10,374 bases of DNA from Gemmatimonadales bacterium UBA4718 (GTDB lineage: Bacteria > Gemmatimonadota > Gemmatimonadetes > Gemmatimonadales > Gemmatimonadaceae): the NCBI GenBank assembly GCA_002404375.1, contig DHJO01000047.1, positions 26,796-37,169 on the forward strand, in the 5' to 3' direction. Positions 1-6,440 of the stretch are shown one piece after another. Within the stretch, counting starts at the first letter, position 1. Each line of letters starts with the position of its first letter. Below the pieces are notes generated by a model, which was not told where the DNA came from, did not search any database, and worked only from the letters and a program-made list of their open reading frames with translations. Position numbers and translations under genes: made by a program.

Positions 1-164
1 GGCTCTTCGCCGACGTCGGCAATCACCTTCACAGTGGGGAAGGTGACCGTTGGGAAGATTGCTGACGGAAGGCCAACTGCCTCGTAAATCCCTGCGATTA
101 CAACAATGGCGAGCAAGAGGTAAATGCCCGTCGCTCTTTGTCGTGCGTTCGCGACAAACTTCAC
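1..164 (-). CDS. RND efflux pump permease, N-terminal fragment
   Basis: This is the start of an inner-membrane RND (AcrB/CzcA-type) proton-driven efflux pump; only about 54 residues are inside the window and the gene continues past the left edge. Translating the minus strand from a GTG at 164-162 gives a short basic N-terminus, one hydrophobic helix (about residues 15-30, YLLLAIVVIAGIY) and then LPSAIFPTVTFPTV, the motif after TM1 typical of RND pumps, where the chain enters the periplasm. The GTG overlaps the stop of the adaptor gene (GTGA, 4 nt), so translation is probably coupled. Channel, adaptor and pump occur in that order, as in czcCBA-type operons. The visible part cannot separate a metal-type from a drug-type pump, so the substrate is unknown. 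Confidence 0.85.
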   Translation of the reverse strand, partial: MKFVANARQRATGIYLLLAIVVIAGIYEAVGLPSAIFPTVTFPTVKVIADVGEE

Positions 165-1219
165 TGGATCTTGCCGACGGTAGTCGTGCCTTCGCGGACG
201 CGGCTCCCCTCCGGCAGACCAACCTGCCCAGACACGATTACTCGCTGTCCGGGCGCCAATGCAGGAGTCTTGATTTCAACGCCGCCGCCTTGGGTGGCGC
301 CCGTAGTCACTGTTACCCAATGCGCTTTTCCCGCGGAAGTGACGAGAGCGACTCGCGATATGCCGGATATGTCGTCGCGCAGAACTGCGGCCATGGGAAC
401 GATGGGAACGGCGAATCGTTCTCCGACTATGATCTCTGCGGTTCCGAACAGTCCGGTTTGAATCGGGGCGCCGGCGGTTTGGAGATTGGTGCTGAAGTCG
501 ATTCGCACTGGAACCGTCATGACACTGTTGGTGTCCGCCGGTAAGAGGCCGTGCACCAGCCCGGGAACCGCGCCCAACTGACCCGGCAGGTTGACGTTCG
601 CACGCTGTCCGAGCCTTACCTGTGCGAGGTCACCCTGCCCTATTCGCGCGACGAACACGATAGAACCGGCGGAGGCGATAGTGAGAATGCTATCACCCTG
701 GCTCACGAGGTCGCCCTGGCTGGCGCCGCGCGAGACCACGACCCCCGCTCGCGGCGCTCTGAGCTGCGTTGCGACGAGATTCTGTTTTGCGAGCACGAGT
801 GCCCGCTCGGCGTCACTGCGTTGAGTCGGGGTCGAGGCACTTCCGAGCATCGCCTCGGCTCCGATGAGTGCCGCCTGACTTGGCTGGTTTACCACGGCCG
901 CGACCACCTGGCTAGCACCCACACGATCTCCCACCGCGATATGGAGGAGCGTAAGCACTCCGGTAAAGGGCGCCCGGATTTTTTGGAGGTCAAGTGCGTC
1001 GGTTCGTCCAGGGCCAGCAACGGTTATCGCGATGTTTCCGCGCTCGACCACGGTCATATGTACGGGGGTCGCGGAAAGTGAATCCGCCGCAGTGGTATCG
1101 TTCGTCGCTGAGGAACTTGCCGTACTCGCAGGATCGTTTCCACGCGAGCACGCAGCGAAAGCGGCGAGTCCAAGCATGGTACTCGCCGCCCGCATTGTGC
1201 ATCGCCATGATTTTCTCAC
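161..1219 (-). CDS. RND efflux periplasmic adaptor lipoprotein (HlyD/membrane fusion family)
   Basis: Periplasmic adaptor that links the inner-membrane pump to the outer-membrane channel. From the GTG at 1219-1217 the protein is 352 residues, a usual length for the family. The N-terminus is a lipoprotein signal: basic RKSWR, a hydrophobic stretch, then the lipobox LAAFAAC with the Cys at residue 24. A Ser/Thr/Ala-rich linker follows. The body has the adaptor layout: a barrel-sandwich half (IRAPFTGVLTLLHIAVGD), a short hairpin, the second lipoyl half (LRAPRAGVVVSRGASQGD), a beta-barrel (VRLGQRANVNLPGQ) and a membrane-proximal domain ending near GQVGLPEGSRV. The GTG start makes a GTGA overlap with the channel gene and has a GGGGA about 5 nt upstream. 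An ATG at 1195 would still leave a short lipobox signal. The open frame extends upstream to 1408, but that part lies inside the channel gene and looks non-coding. Confidence 0.9.
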   Translation of the reverse strand: MRKSWRCTMRAASTMLGLAAFAACSRGNDPASTASSSATNDTTAADSLSATPVHMTVVERGNIAITVAGPGRTDALDLQKIRAPFTGVLTLLHIAVGDRVGASQVVAAVVNQPSQAALIGAEAMLGSASTPTQRSDAERALVLAKQNLVATQLRAPRAGVVVSRGASQGDLVSQGDSILTIASAGSIVFVARIGQGDLAQVRLGQRANVNLPGQLGAVPGLVHGLLPADTNSVMTVPVRIDFSTNLQTAGAPIQTGLFGTAEIIVGERFAVPIVPMAAVLRDDISGISRVALVTSAGKAHWVTVTTGATQGGGVEIKTPALAPGQRVIVSGQVGLPEGSRVREGTTTVGKIQ

Positions 1220-2529
1220 GGAGTTCCCCATCGGATGTAGTTGGCTTCGGCTTGACGGTAGCGAACTACCGCGTCGCTGTATGCCTGGTTCGCGTTGATC
1301 CAGGACGTGTAGGCGTCGAGCACTTCCAGCGCGGTTGCTGCTCCTCCGGTGTACATACTCTGGGTTTGGAGGTAGGCATCGCGCGCAGTCGGTATGTTGC
1401 GGTCCCACGTTTCGACTTGCTGATACAACCTGGTGAGTTGGGCGGCCGCAAGCTGCGAGGAGAAACGGACCTGCCGTTTGACTACGATCTCAGAATCGCG
1501 GGCTTGCTGCGCCTCGAGGCGCGCTCGGTCGAGTCGAGCTCGGAACACGCCACCATCGAAAAACGGCCACGACAATGAGAAAAGCACGGCTCCGCCCAGG
1601 CCGGTTCCGCTGTTCGGTCCTGTACCAGAATCGTGTCCGAATACAGGAAGAGCACCCAGATTGGCAGAGACCTGCAATTGCGGTTTGCGCTCAGACCGTG
1701 TCGCCGCGATGGCAGCTTGAGTCGCCGCCGTGTTGGCTTCGGCCGCGCGCACGTCCGGGGTCACGAGCCAGGGCGATCCTGCAAAGATCGAGGGAAGTGC
1801 CGGAGGCGGCAGGGGCACAACGGAGAGCGGCGCGTCGGGTACTCGTCCCATGAGATCATTCAGCTGAAGGCGCGCTTCGTCGAGTGCACGTTTCGCGTCT
1901 GCGAGCGCGGCCTCTTCGGTGCCGAGTCGGACCCGGGTCGTGAGCACGTCGCTTCCGACGGGCTGGCCCGCCGCTCTCCGTCCCTCGACCTGCGAGAGAT
2001 AACTCCTCAGTCGCTCGATCCCTTGCTCGCGAAAGGCGATCTCATTTTCCGCTCTCAGGAATTCGCTGAACCAGATCCTGACGGCGAGGTCCACGTCCTT
2101 CTCCGCCACCCGAAATCCAGCGCCGGCTCCCAGCAACCGAAAGTTGGCGGCACTTAGGTTGGCGCGTCTCAACCCTCCATCAAATAATGTGGCGGCTCCA
2201 ACGACTTGCGCTGCTCCCTGCGACGTCGTGTAAGCGAGCGGGCCGCCAGCGTTGGCACTACCCGTGAGCGCGACGGTAGGAGAACGGCTTGCCTTGACTT
2301 CTCGTACCGAAGTCCGGGCGATGTCGATATTGATCGCCGCAACGGGAAGGTGCGCGTTTGCATTGCGCGCTTCGCGCAGCGCCTCATCGAGTGTCAGCAA
2401 GGGCTCGGTACTCCTCGCACTTGATATTCCGTTCGGCGATGGAGAGCCGGCCTGCGCAAGGGCGAGGTTTGCCGTGAGCAGGAGACTCACTAGCCCAGCA
2501 TGGAAATAAGAACGTGGTGGTATGTGCAC
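1216..2529 (-). CDS. TolC-like outer-membrane efflux channel
   Basis: Outer-membrane factor of the tripartite efflux system and first gene of the operon. From the GTG at 2529-2527 it is 437 residues with a cleavable signal (basic/polar start, LVSLLLTANLALA, predicted cut after AQA). The mature part has the duplicated OEP architecture: LLTLDEALREARNANAHLP opens the first repeat, and the conserved FDGG turns occur twice (ATLFDGGLRRANLSAAN and WPFFDGGVFRARLDRARLEA). Long Ala/Gln/Arg-rich coiled-coil stretches lie between them. The C-terminus ends in RYRQAEANYIRWGTP. The frame is open back to a TTG at 2583, but that start would put 18 polar residues before the signal, so the GTG is preferred. Neither start has a good ribosome site. 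The stop overlaps the adaptor start. The substrate is unknown. Confidence 0.9.
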   Translation of the reverse strand: MHIPPRSYFHAGLVSLLLTANLALAQAGSPSPNGISSARSTEPLLTLDEALREARNANAHLPVAAINIDIARTSVREVKASRSPTVALTGSANAGGPLAYTTSQGAAQVVGAATLFDGGLRRANLSAANFRLLGAGAGFRVAEKDVDLAVRIWFSEFLRAENEIAFREQGIERLRSYLSQVEGRRAAGQPVGSDVLTTRVRLGTEEAALADAKRALDEARLQLNDLMGRVPDAPLSVVPLPPPALPSIFAGSPWLVTPDVRAAEANTAATQAAIAATRSERKPQLQVSANLGALPVFGHDSGTGPNSGTGLGGAVLFSLSWPFFDGGVFRARLDRARLEAQQARDSEIVVKRQVRFSSQLAAAQLTRLYQQVETWDRNIPTARDAYLQTQSMYTGGAATALEVLDAYTSWINANQAYSDAVVRYRQAEANYIRWGTP

Positions 2530-2720
2530 TGGACGTATTTTACTCGGGTTACCTTGCGTAAAGATTACGTGCCGAACGAACAACGATCTATTATGGTATT
2601 GGCCCTCGTCTGCGGCGCAGTCTTGGGCTACAGCTCGCCTTTAAGCATCATTCGCGCCCTCAAGTCCGTCGAGTTTTTGCAGACCGTACCCCCTGGGCGT
2701 TGTTGCCGTAGCTTTACATC
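2530..2720. other. Divergent intergenic region between efflux operon and hemQ
   Basis: This 191 bp gap separates the minus-strand efflux operon from plus-strand hemQ, so it should hold both promoters. On the minus strand a TAAAAT lies about 10 bp before the chosen GTG of the channel gene, but no matching -35 element is convincing. On the plus strand TATTAT occurs near 2590. Neither gene has a strong Shine-Dalgarno sequence. I see no clear operator palindrome. Confidence 0.4.
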
Positions 2721-3557
2721 ATGACGACATCGCCAATCGCGCACCCGCCGGCGACTCTCGAGGGGTGGTATGCGCTGCACCAGATATTTCGAATCAGTAA
2801 AGCGCGCCTCGAGCCGCGCGAGCTGGATCGGATGATCAAAGCGGCGAAGGCAAAACTTGGAGGCGCGTCCTCGCGCTCCGCGGCCTCGACGTCGAAGCGC
2901 AAAGCCAAAGACGAGCCCGCGGCCGGATGGAGCTGCTTTGTCTCGCTCATCGGATCGACTTCGGATCTGATGGTGATTCATTTCCGCGACACGCTCGACG
3001 CCATTGGTGCGGCGCAGAGCGCCTTGGCGGAGACGACGCTGGCGCGAGCCCTCGATCAAGTCTACGCGTTCCTCAGCGTGACGGAGGCGGGACTCTACCA
3101 CATCACCGCCGAGCTGGCCCGCGAGGCGGAAGGACGTGGCGGAAAGGTCGGGGACGAAGCCTACCTTCGGTCACTGAGCGACCGATCGGAAAGGGAGCGC
3201 GCGAGCCCGCAACTGATGCGCCGACTCTATCCGGAGCTACCCGCCGAGATGCCCTACGTGTGCTTCTATCCAATGTCGAAGCGCCGCGACGAATCGCAAA
3301 ATTGGTATACGCTTTCGCTCGACGAGCGGAGCCGGCTGATGCACGCACACGGGCTTACGGGCCGACGCTACGCGGGGAAAGTACAACAGGTAATCACCGG
3401 CGCGATCGGTCTGGACGCCTGGGAATGGGGTGTTACGCTCTTCGCGAAGGACGCGCTCGATTTCAAGAAACTCGTCACCGACATGCGCTTCGATGAGGTG
3501 AGCGCCAAGTACGCCGAGTTCGGTGACTTCTATGTGGGAAGAATCATTACCGGCTAA
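2721..3557 (+). CDS. hemQ: Coproheme decarboxylase (HemQ/ChdC, chlorite dismutase-like)
   Basis: Converts coproheme III to heme b by oxidative decarboxylation of two propionates, the last step of the coproporphyrin-dependent heme pathway. The 278-residue protein has the two ferredoxin-like halves of the family. The N-terminal half opens with GWYALHQIFRI and is joined by a Lys/Ser-rich linker at about residues 45-68. The C-terminal half carries the signature CFYPMSKRR, then NWYTL, MHAHGLTGRRYAGKVQQ and EWGVTLFA. By spacing against characterised HemQ proteins, Tyr183 is the catalytic radical Tyr, His210 (second His of HAH) the proximal heme ligand and Gln223 the distal residue. Chlorite-degrading enzymes have Arg at that distal place, so this is HemQ rather than chlorite dismutase. 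The ATG at 2721 starts a normal N-terminus but lacks a clear ribosome site. The gene stands alone and is convergent with the kinase downstream. Confidence 0.93.
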   Translation: MTTSPIAHPPATLEGWYALHQIFRISKARLEPRELDRMIKAAKAKLGGASSRSAASTSKRKAKDEPAAGWSCFVSLIGSTSDLMVIHFRDTLDAIGAAQSALAETTLARALDQVYAFLSVTEAGLYHITAELAREAEGRGGKVGDEAYLRSLSDRSERERASPQLMRRLYPELPAEMPYVCFYPMSKRRDESQNWYTLSLDERSRLMHAHGLTGRRYAGKVQQVITGAIGLDAWEWGVTLFAKDALDFKKLVTDMRFDEVSAKYAEFGDFYVGRIITG

Positions 3558-3559
3558 GA

Positions 3560-3581
3560 GTCGCGACGGTATCGTCGCGAC
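3560..3581. terminator. Hairpin between convergent genes, likely bidirectional terminator
   Basis: A perfect 8 bp inverted repeat, GTCGCGAC, with a 6 nt loop lies in the 30 bp gap between the ends of hemQ (plus) and the PAS kinase gene (minus). Its place between two stop codons suggests a shared terminator. There is no T-tract directly after it on either strand, so it is not a classic intrinsic terminator. Confidence 0.5.
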
Positions 3582-3587
3582 GAGGGC

Positions 3588-4814
3588 TCACCGTTTTCGG
3601 GGGAGTATGAGCGTGAATGTCGAGCCAACCCCCTCTACGCTCGACACCGTGAGGTCTCCTTTCATAGCTCGCGCAAGGTCCCTGCTGATGGAAAGGCCAA
3701 GTCCCGTTCCTTCGTGAGCGCTGCTCAGTGAACGTCCGAGTTGAACGAAGGGCTCGAAGATGACTTCGAGCTTGGCGACCGGGACGCCGCGGCCGGTGTC
3801 CGTCACGGAAATGCTCACGGTGTCATCCGTGAAGGTGGCGCTCACCGATATCGTTCCTCCCGCGCTGGTGAACTTGATCGCGTTCGAAAGAAGATTGAGC
3901 AGAATCTGATCGACCTTTGAGCGGTCGCCCATGACCGTGAGGTCTGGCCCGTCCAGCTCGCGTTTCAGAGAAACTGATCTCGCCAGAGCCTGTGGCTCAA
4001 CCAGCGCCATCACGGAATCGAAGACTTTGGAAACCAGGATCGGCCCGACGTCATAGGTGATCTGACCTGCCTCGATACGACTGAAGTTGAGGAGGTCGGC
4101 AATGATTCCCATGAGGTGCTGCTGGCTTTTGCGAATGCGCTCCAGGTATTCCAGCTGCTGGGACGTTACGGGGCCGCCCAAGCCGAGGGTGAGCAGATCC
4201 GTGTACCCTCCGATTGCGTTGAGAGGCGTTCGCAGCTCATGTGACATCGCGGTCAGAAACTCACTCTTGGCAACGTTGGCGGTTTCCGCCGCGGCGAGCC
4301 GGCGAGCGTCGGCTATTGCTTGCTGCTCATTGGCACGACGCTCCGTGAGATCACGCGTGACCTTGACGAATCCGAGGAGCGTGCCGTCGTCGTCCCGCAC
4401 CGCGGTGAGCACCACGCTCGCCCAGAAAGTCGTACCATCTTTGCGGAGGCGGAATCCTTCATCCTCGAAGCGGCCGTCGCGTGCGGCCACCTCGAGCTCC
4501 CATTCCGGCTTGCCGGCGGCGATGTCCTCTGCCCCATAGAAGACCGAGAAGTGCCGGCCAATGATCTCGTCGCCCGTATACCCCTTGATCCGTTGCGCGC
4601 CCCGGTTCCAGCTGGCGATGTAGCCGTTGGGATCGAGCATGAAGATCGCGTAGTCGCGAACGCTCTCCACCATGAGCTGGTAGATGCGACCGCCGTGCTT
4701 GACCGCATCGGCGAGTCGGGAGTTGCCGATGGGGGTAATAGGAGTTGGCGCTTCTCCTTCAGGCGCCTTCGGCGCGCCGTCGGAGAGCGGATGCCTTTCG
4801 GCTGGATCCGTCAT
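3588..4814 (-). CDS. PAS domain sensor histidine kinase, soluble
   Basis: Two-component sensor kinase that should autophosphorylate on His and pass the phosphate to an unlinked response regulator. From the ATG at 4814 it is 408 residues. Order: a disordered Pro-rich head (1-35); a PAS domain (about 40-155; YAIFMLDPNGYIASWNRGAQ, GYTGDEIIGR, then the PAC end VTRDLTERR); HisKA with H-box SHELRTPLN (His192); HATPase with N-box LLNLLSNAIKFT (about 305-316), G1 DTGRGVP, F-box FEPF and G2 GTGLGLSI. No membrane helix is visible, so the signal is probably cytoplasmic and sensed by PAS. A TTG six codons upstream (4832) has GGAAAG 4 nt before it and could be the true start. No response regulator gene lies beside it in the window. 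Confidence 0.92.
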   Translation of the reverse strand: MTDPAERHPLSDGAPKAPEGEAPTPITPIGNSRLADAVKHGGRIYQLMVESVRDYAIFMLDPNGYIASWNRGAQRIKGYTGDEIIGRHFSVFYGAEDIAAGKPEWELEVAARDGRFEDEGFRLRKDGTTFWASVVLTAVRDDDGTLLGFVKVTRDLTERRANEQQAIADARRLAAAETANVAKSEFLTAMSHELRTPLNAIGGYTDLLTLGLGGPVTSQQLEYLERIRKSQQHLMGIIADLLNFSRIEAGQITYDVGPILVSKVFDSVMALVEPQALARSVSLKRELDGPDLTVMGDRSKVDQILLNLLSNAIKFTSAGGTISVSATFTDDTVSISVTDTGRGVPVAKLEVIFEPFVQLGRSLSSAHEGTGLGLSISRDLARAMKGDLTVSSVEGVGSTFTLILPRKR

Positions 4815-4879
4815 CGACGTCAGTAACTGCAAAAAGCTTTCCGGCGCGGGTGGTTATAAGTACTGCAGCTACCGTTGGG

Positions 4880-4908
4880 TTGTAGAGGATGCTGTGAGTC
4901 ACTATACT
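4880..4908 (+). promoter_or_regulatory. Sigma-70-type promoter of tRNA-Pro
   Basis: TTGTAG (4880-4885) and TATACT (4903-4908) are separated by exactly 17 bp. Transcription would start near 4915, about 30 bp before the mature tRNA. The -10 box matches the consensus at five of six bases. The promoter lies outside the integrated element and so would be retained whether or not the element is present. Confidence 0.65.
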
Positions 4909-4944
4909 CCCCAGTCTGTTTCGCTCGCGGTATGCAAGCGGAAA

Positions 4945-5018
4945 CGGGACGTAGCGCAGCCCGGTAGCGCACCTGAATGGGGTTCAGGGGGTCGCGGGTT
5001 CAAATCCCGCCGTCCCGA
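4945..5018 (+). tRNA. tRNA-Pro (anticodon GGG)
   Basis: The sequence folds into a complete cloverleaf. Acceptor CGGGACG pairs with CGTCCCG (5011-5017); the D stem is GCGC/GCGC with a GG-containing loop; the anticodon stem CCTGA/TCAGG carries the loop ATGGGGT with anticodon GGG at 4979-4981; the T arm is GCGGG-TTCAAAT-CCCGC. The discriminator is A5018 and CCA is not encoded. It resembles bacterial tRNA-Pro(GGG), including the ATGGGGT loop. Its 3' part from 4973 on is repeated at 9344-9391, so the gene is the integration site of the element to its right. The 3' half now present probably came from the element. Confidence 0.95.
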
Positions 5019-5020
5019 TT
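4973..5020 (+). repeat. attL (tRNA-proximal copy of the att core)
   Basis: This is the left 48 bp copy, embedded in the intact tRNA-Pro. It starts one base into the anticodon stem and ends two bases after the discriminator. The element restores a full tRNA, as expected of islands that use tRNA 3' ends. Confidence 0.85.
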
Positions 5021-5034
5021 CAAGTAAATCAAAT

Positions 5035-5066
5035 CACTGTCGGCATTTACGCCGATGGTGCTTTTT
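5035..5066 (+). terminator. Rho-independent terminator after tRNA-Pro
   Basis: CACTGTCGGC pairs with GCCGATGGTG (10 bp stem with two G-U pairs, loop ATTTAC), followed directly by CTTTTT. It lies 17 bp after the tRNA, on the element side of attL, so the element supplies the terminator. Confidence 0.8.
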
Positions 5067-5080
5067 CTTCGCTACCAGCC

Positions 5081-5105
5081 TGGTCGAGTTTCGGTCGAGT
5101 TTCTC
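5081..5105 (+). repeat. Arm-type site candidate, left copy
   Basis: A 25 bp sequence made of two tandem GGTCGAGTTTC units (5082-5092 and 5093-5103) plus short flanks. It recurs without change at 9222-9246 in the same orientation. It lies 61 bp inside the left att core and just before the end of the integrase gene. Confidence 0.7.
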
Positions 5106-5116
5106 CGTGCCTTTGA

Positions 5117-5680
5117 TTAGGCCACGCCTCTCTCTCGCAGCTTCAGCGTGACGCTGGTGACTGCCAAGACCGATTCTTCGTCCGACTGCTGATAGACCTC
5201 CAGCAGTGTGCTAACGTCCTTCCATCCACCTGCTGCTGCTACGTCCTTCAGTGGAAGGTGCTTCCTCTCAATTGCCCATTTGCGCCTGTATGCGTGCCAT
5301 AGGCTGCCGTCCAGCTTGGGTAGCTTGGCCTTCTTCTCGGCCACGGTGAGCCATTCGTCGAACCAGTGACGGTCAATCATCCCGTCGCATGAGTTAGGAG
5401 CTGCAAACACGAAACCGCCAACTGCTCCTATCTCTCGCTGAAATGCTCTGACCGATTCAAAGAAGTCTGTGGGCATTGGCACTTCCCACTTGTAACCCTT
5501 CTTGTCAGCTTCGGCGCGCCAATAGACAACCTGACGCTCAAAGTCGAGGTCTTCCCATCGGAGTTGTCTGATTGAGCCGAGCCGCTTGCCAGTACGCTCG
5601 GCAAGGAACAGCGCGAACTCTATCCTAGCCCATCGTATCCGTGCTTCGTCCGAATCACTCTCAGAGCGAAGTTTCTGCAT
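5117..5680 (-). CDS. Tyrosine recombinase/integrase, N-terminally truncated
   Basis: Site-specific recombinase, presumably the one that inserted the element. The catalytic domain is present with its active-site residues. Numbered from the ATG at 5680 (187 residues): Arg33 in TGKRLGSIRQLRWEDLDF, the lysine hairpin ADKKGYKW, His129-x-x-Arg132 in LWHAYRRKW, Trp153 in GGWKD (Trp in place of the second His is common) and the nucleophile Tyr163 in LEVYQQSD. Family members are usually 300-400 residues with N-terminal arm-binding and core-binding domains; those are absent, and a stop (TAA) lies in frame four codons before the only other start, a TTG at 5710. The ATG has GGGCGG shortly upstream. The gene points toward attL, the usual arrangement. 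It is probably a decayed gene, though the catalytic part looks conserved. Confidence 0.8.
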   Translation of the reverse strand: MQKLRSESDSDEARIRWARIEFALFLAERTGKRLGSIRQLRWEDLDFERQVVYWRAEADKKGYKWEVPMPTDFFESVRAFQREIGAVGGFVFAAPNSCDGMIDRHWFDEWLTVAEKKAKLPKLDGSLWHAYRRKWAIERKHLPLKDVAAAGGWKDVSTLLEVYQQSDEESVLAVTSVTLKLRERGVA

Positions 5681-5691
5681 CGCCGCCCAGC

Positions 5692-5705
5692 GAACGTGCA
5701 CGTTC
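5692..5705. promoter_or_regulatory. Perfect 14 bp palindrome at the integrase start
   Basis: GAACGTGCACGTTC reads the same on both strands and lies 11 bp upstream of the integrase ATG at 5680. The position would suit an operator, for example for autoregulation. It could also be part of a decayed attC-like site. No bound factor can be named. Confidence 0.35.
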
Positions 5706-5736
5706 TGCAAGTCTACTTGTTAGCTCCAACAAAACG

Positions 5737-6240
5737 TTACACATCCGGCAGGCATTCACGTGAATCTCGGCTACCGCCAGTCGCCGCGCGTGGCAAAGGA
5801 CGCCAGTTCAGCTGTCGGTCGCTAAGAGGTCCGACAACATTGCGCGTAGTGCTGGCCGCCAGGGCGCCGCGCACTTCGCGAATGTCGAGCGTGTCGCCCA
5901 CCCTCTCAAAACGAGGTAGTTCCTTCCAGTTGACCTTTTGTAATCCGGTCAGCGGATCAGTTATGCAACGTAGGTCGATGACATAACGGGCCACCAGAAA
6001 CGGATTGTGGCCACACCGACAAACGTTGTTGACATCCCATTCAGCCCTATACGGATTCGAGGAGGCATTTTTCGCGTACTCGCACCAATTCTCGAGACTT
6101 GCCGTGTGCGACTTATAAATAGTCTCAACGAGTTCGCTCAAGATGTCTCGGGCTGTCCGCGGTCGGAGAACCGCGGCGACGCGGTCCTCAACTTCTGCGT
6201 GGGGGCCGCTCCATTCCCACGTCACCAGCCATGCTTTCAT
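5737..6240 (-). CDS. Small protein of unknown function (MKAWLVTWEWSG type)
   Basis: A 167-residue soluble protein from the ATG at 6240. I cannot assign a function. The head MKAWLVTWEWSGPHA, the segment SNPYRAEWDVNN and the cluster CRCGHNPFLVARYV (Cys74, Cys76, His78) look like a conserved small accessory-gene family that I recall only vaguely from mobile regions. The conserved-looking part ends near KVNWKELPR (residue 110). The last 55 residues are Arg/Ala-rich and unlike the rest, and may be read-through into what was once non-coding sequence. No signal peptide or membrane helix is visible. A GTTAGGC core lies 19 bp before the start on the coding strand, as in integron gene cassettes. The integrase remnant lies directly downstream. 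Confidence 0.65.
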   Translation of the reverse strand: MKAWLVTWEWSGPHAEVEDRVAAVLRPRTARDILSELVETIYKSHTASLENWCEYAKNASSNPYRAEWDVNNVCRCGHNPFLVARYVIDLRCITDPLTGLQKVNWKELPRFERVGDTLDIREVRGALAASTTRNVVGPLSDRQLNWRPLPRAATGGSRDSRECLPDV

Positions 6241-6259
6241 GACGCAATGTCTGTGGTAT

Positions 6260-6266
6260 GCCTAAC
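6260..6266 (-). other. Integron-type core site GTTAGGC upstream of the 5737-6240 gene
   Basis: On the minus strand GTTAGGC matches the integron core consensus GTTRRRY at all seven bases and ends 19 bp before the ATG at 6240. A similar GTTAGGT occurs on the same strand at 6409-6403. I cannot fold a full attC around it. Confidence 0.35.
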
Positions 6267-6293
6267 TCCAATTAGGTGGAGTACTTGGCCTCC

Positions 6294-6440
6294 ATGAAGG
6301 AGAATTGTCTGCGTGAGTTTCGCAAGGAAATCACCCGCGCGCGAGTCGAAGGAGGTGGGTATTGGAAGTGGTATCTCTCGAGCCACCAGCCCGTCATGAA
6401 TCACCTAACTCGTTGTCCTCGGCTACCATTCCGCGGGTGA
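6294..6440 (+). CDS. Possible 48-residue protein, unknown
   Basis: An ATG at 6294 opens a 48-codon frame ending in TGA at 6438-6440. The product begins MKENCLREFRKEITRARVE, followed by GGGYWKWYLSSHQPVMNHL. The first half would form an amphipathic, charged helix and the second is aromatic, which looks more protein-like than random frames here. A GGTGGAG lies 12 nt before the ATG, rather far for a ribosome site. A 41-codon minus-strand frame covers much of the same DNA, so coding is uncertain. Confidence 0.3.
   Translation: MKENCLREFRKEITRARVEGGGYWKWYLSSHQPVMNHLTRCPRLPFRG

Noticed and set aside
1220..1408. N-terminal extension of the adaptor frame to 1408
   Set aside because: It overlaps the channel gene in another frame and would bury the lipoprotein signal about 85 residues inside the protein.
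5117..5680. Integrase as an integron integrase (IntI)
   Set aside because: I see no IntI-specific additional helix segment between the two catalytic halves, and its position beside the tRNA core fits an island integrase.
6271..6396. Minus-strand 41-codon frame between two GTTAGGY cores, ending in TAA
   Set aside because: It is antisense to the more protein-like plus frame, has low-complexity composition and no ribosome site.
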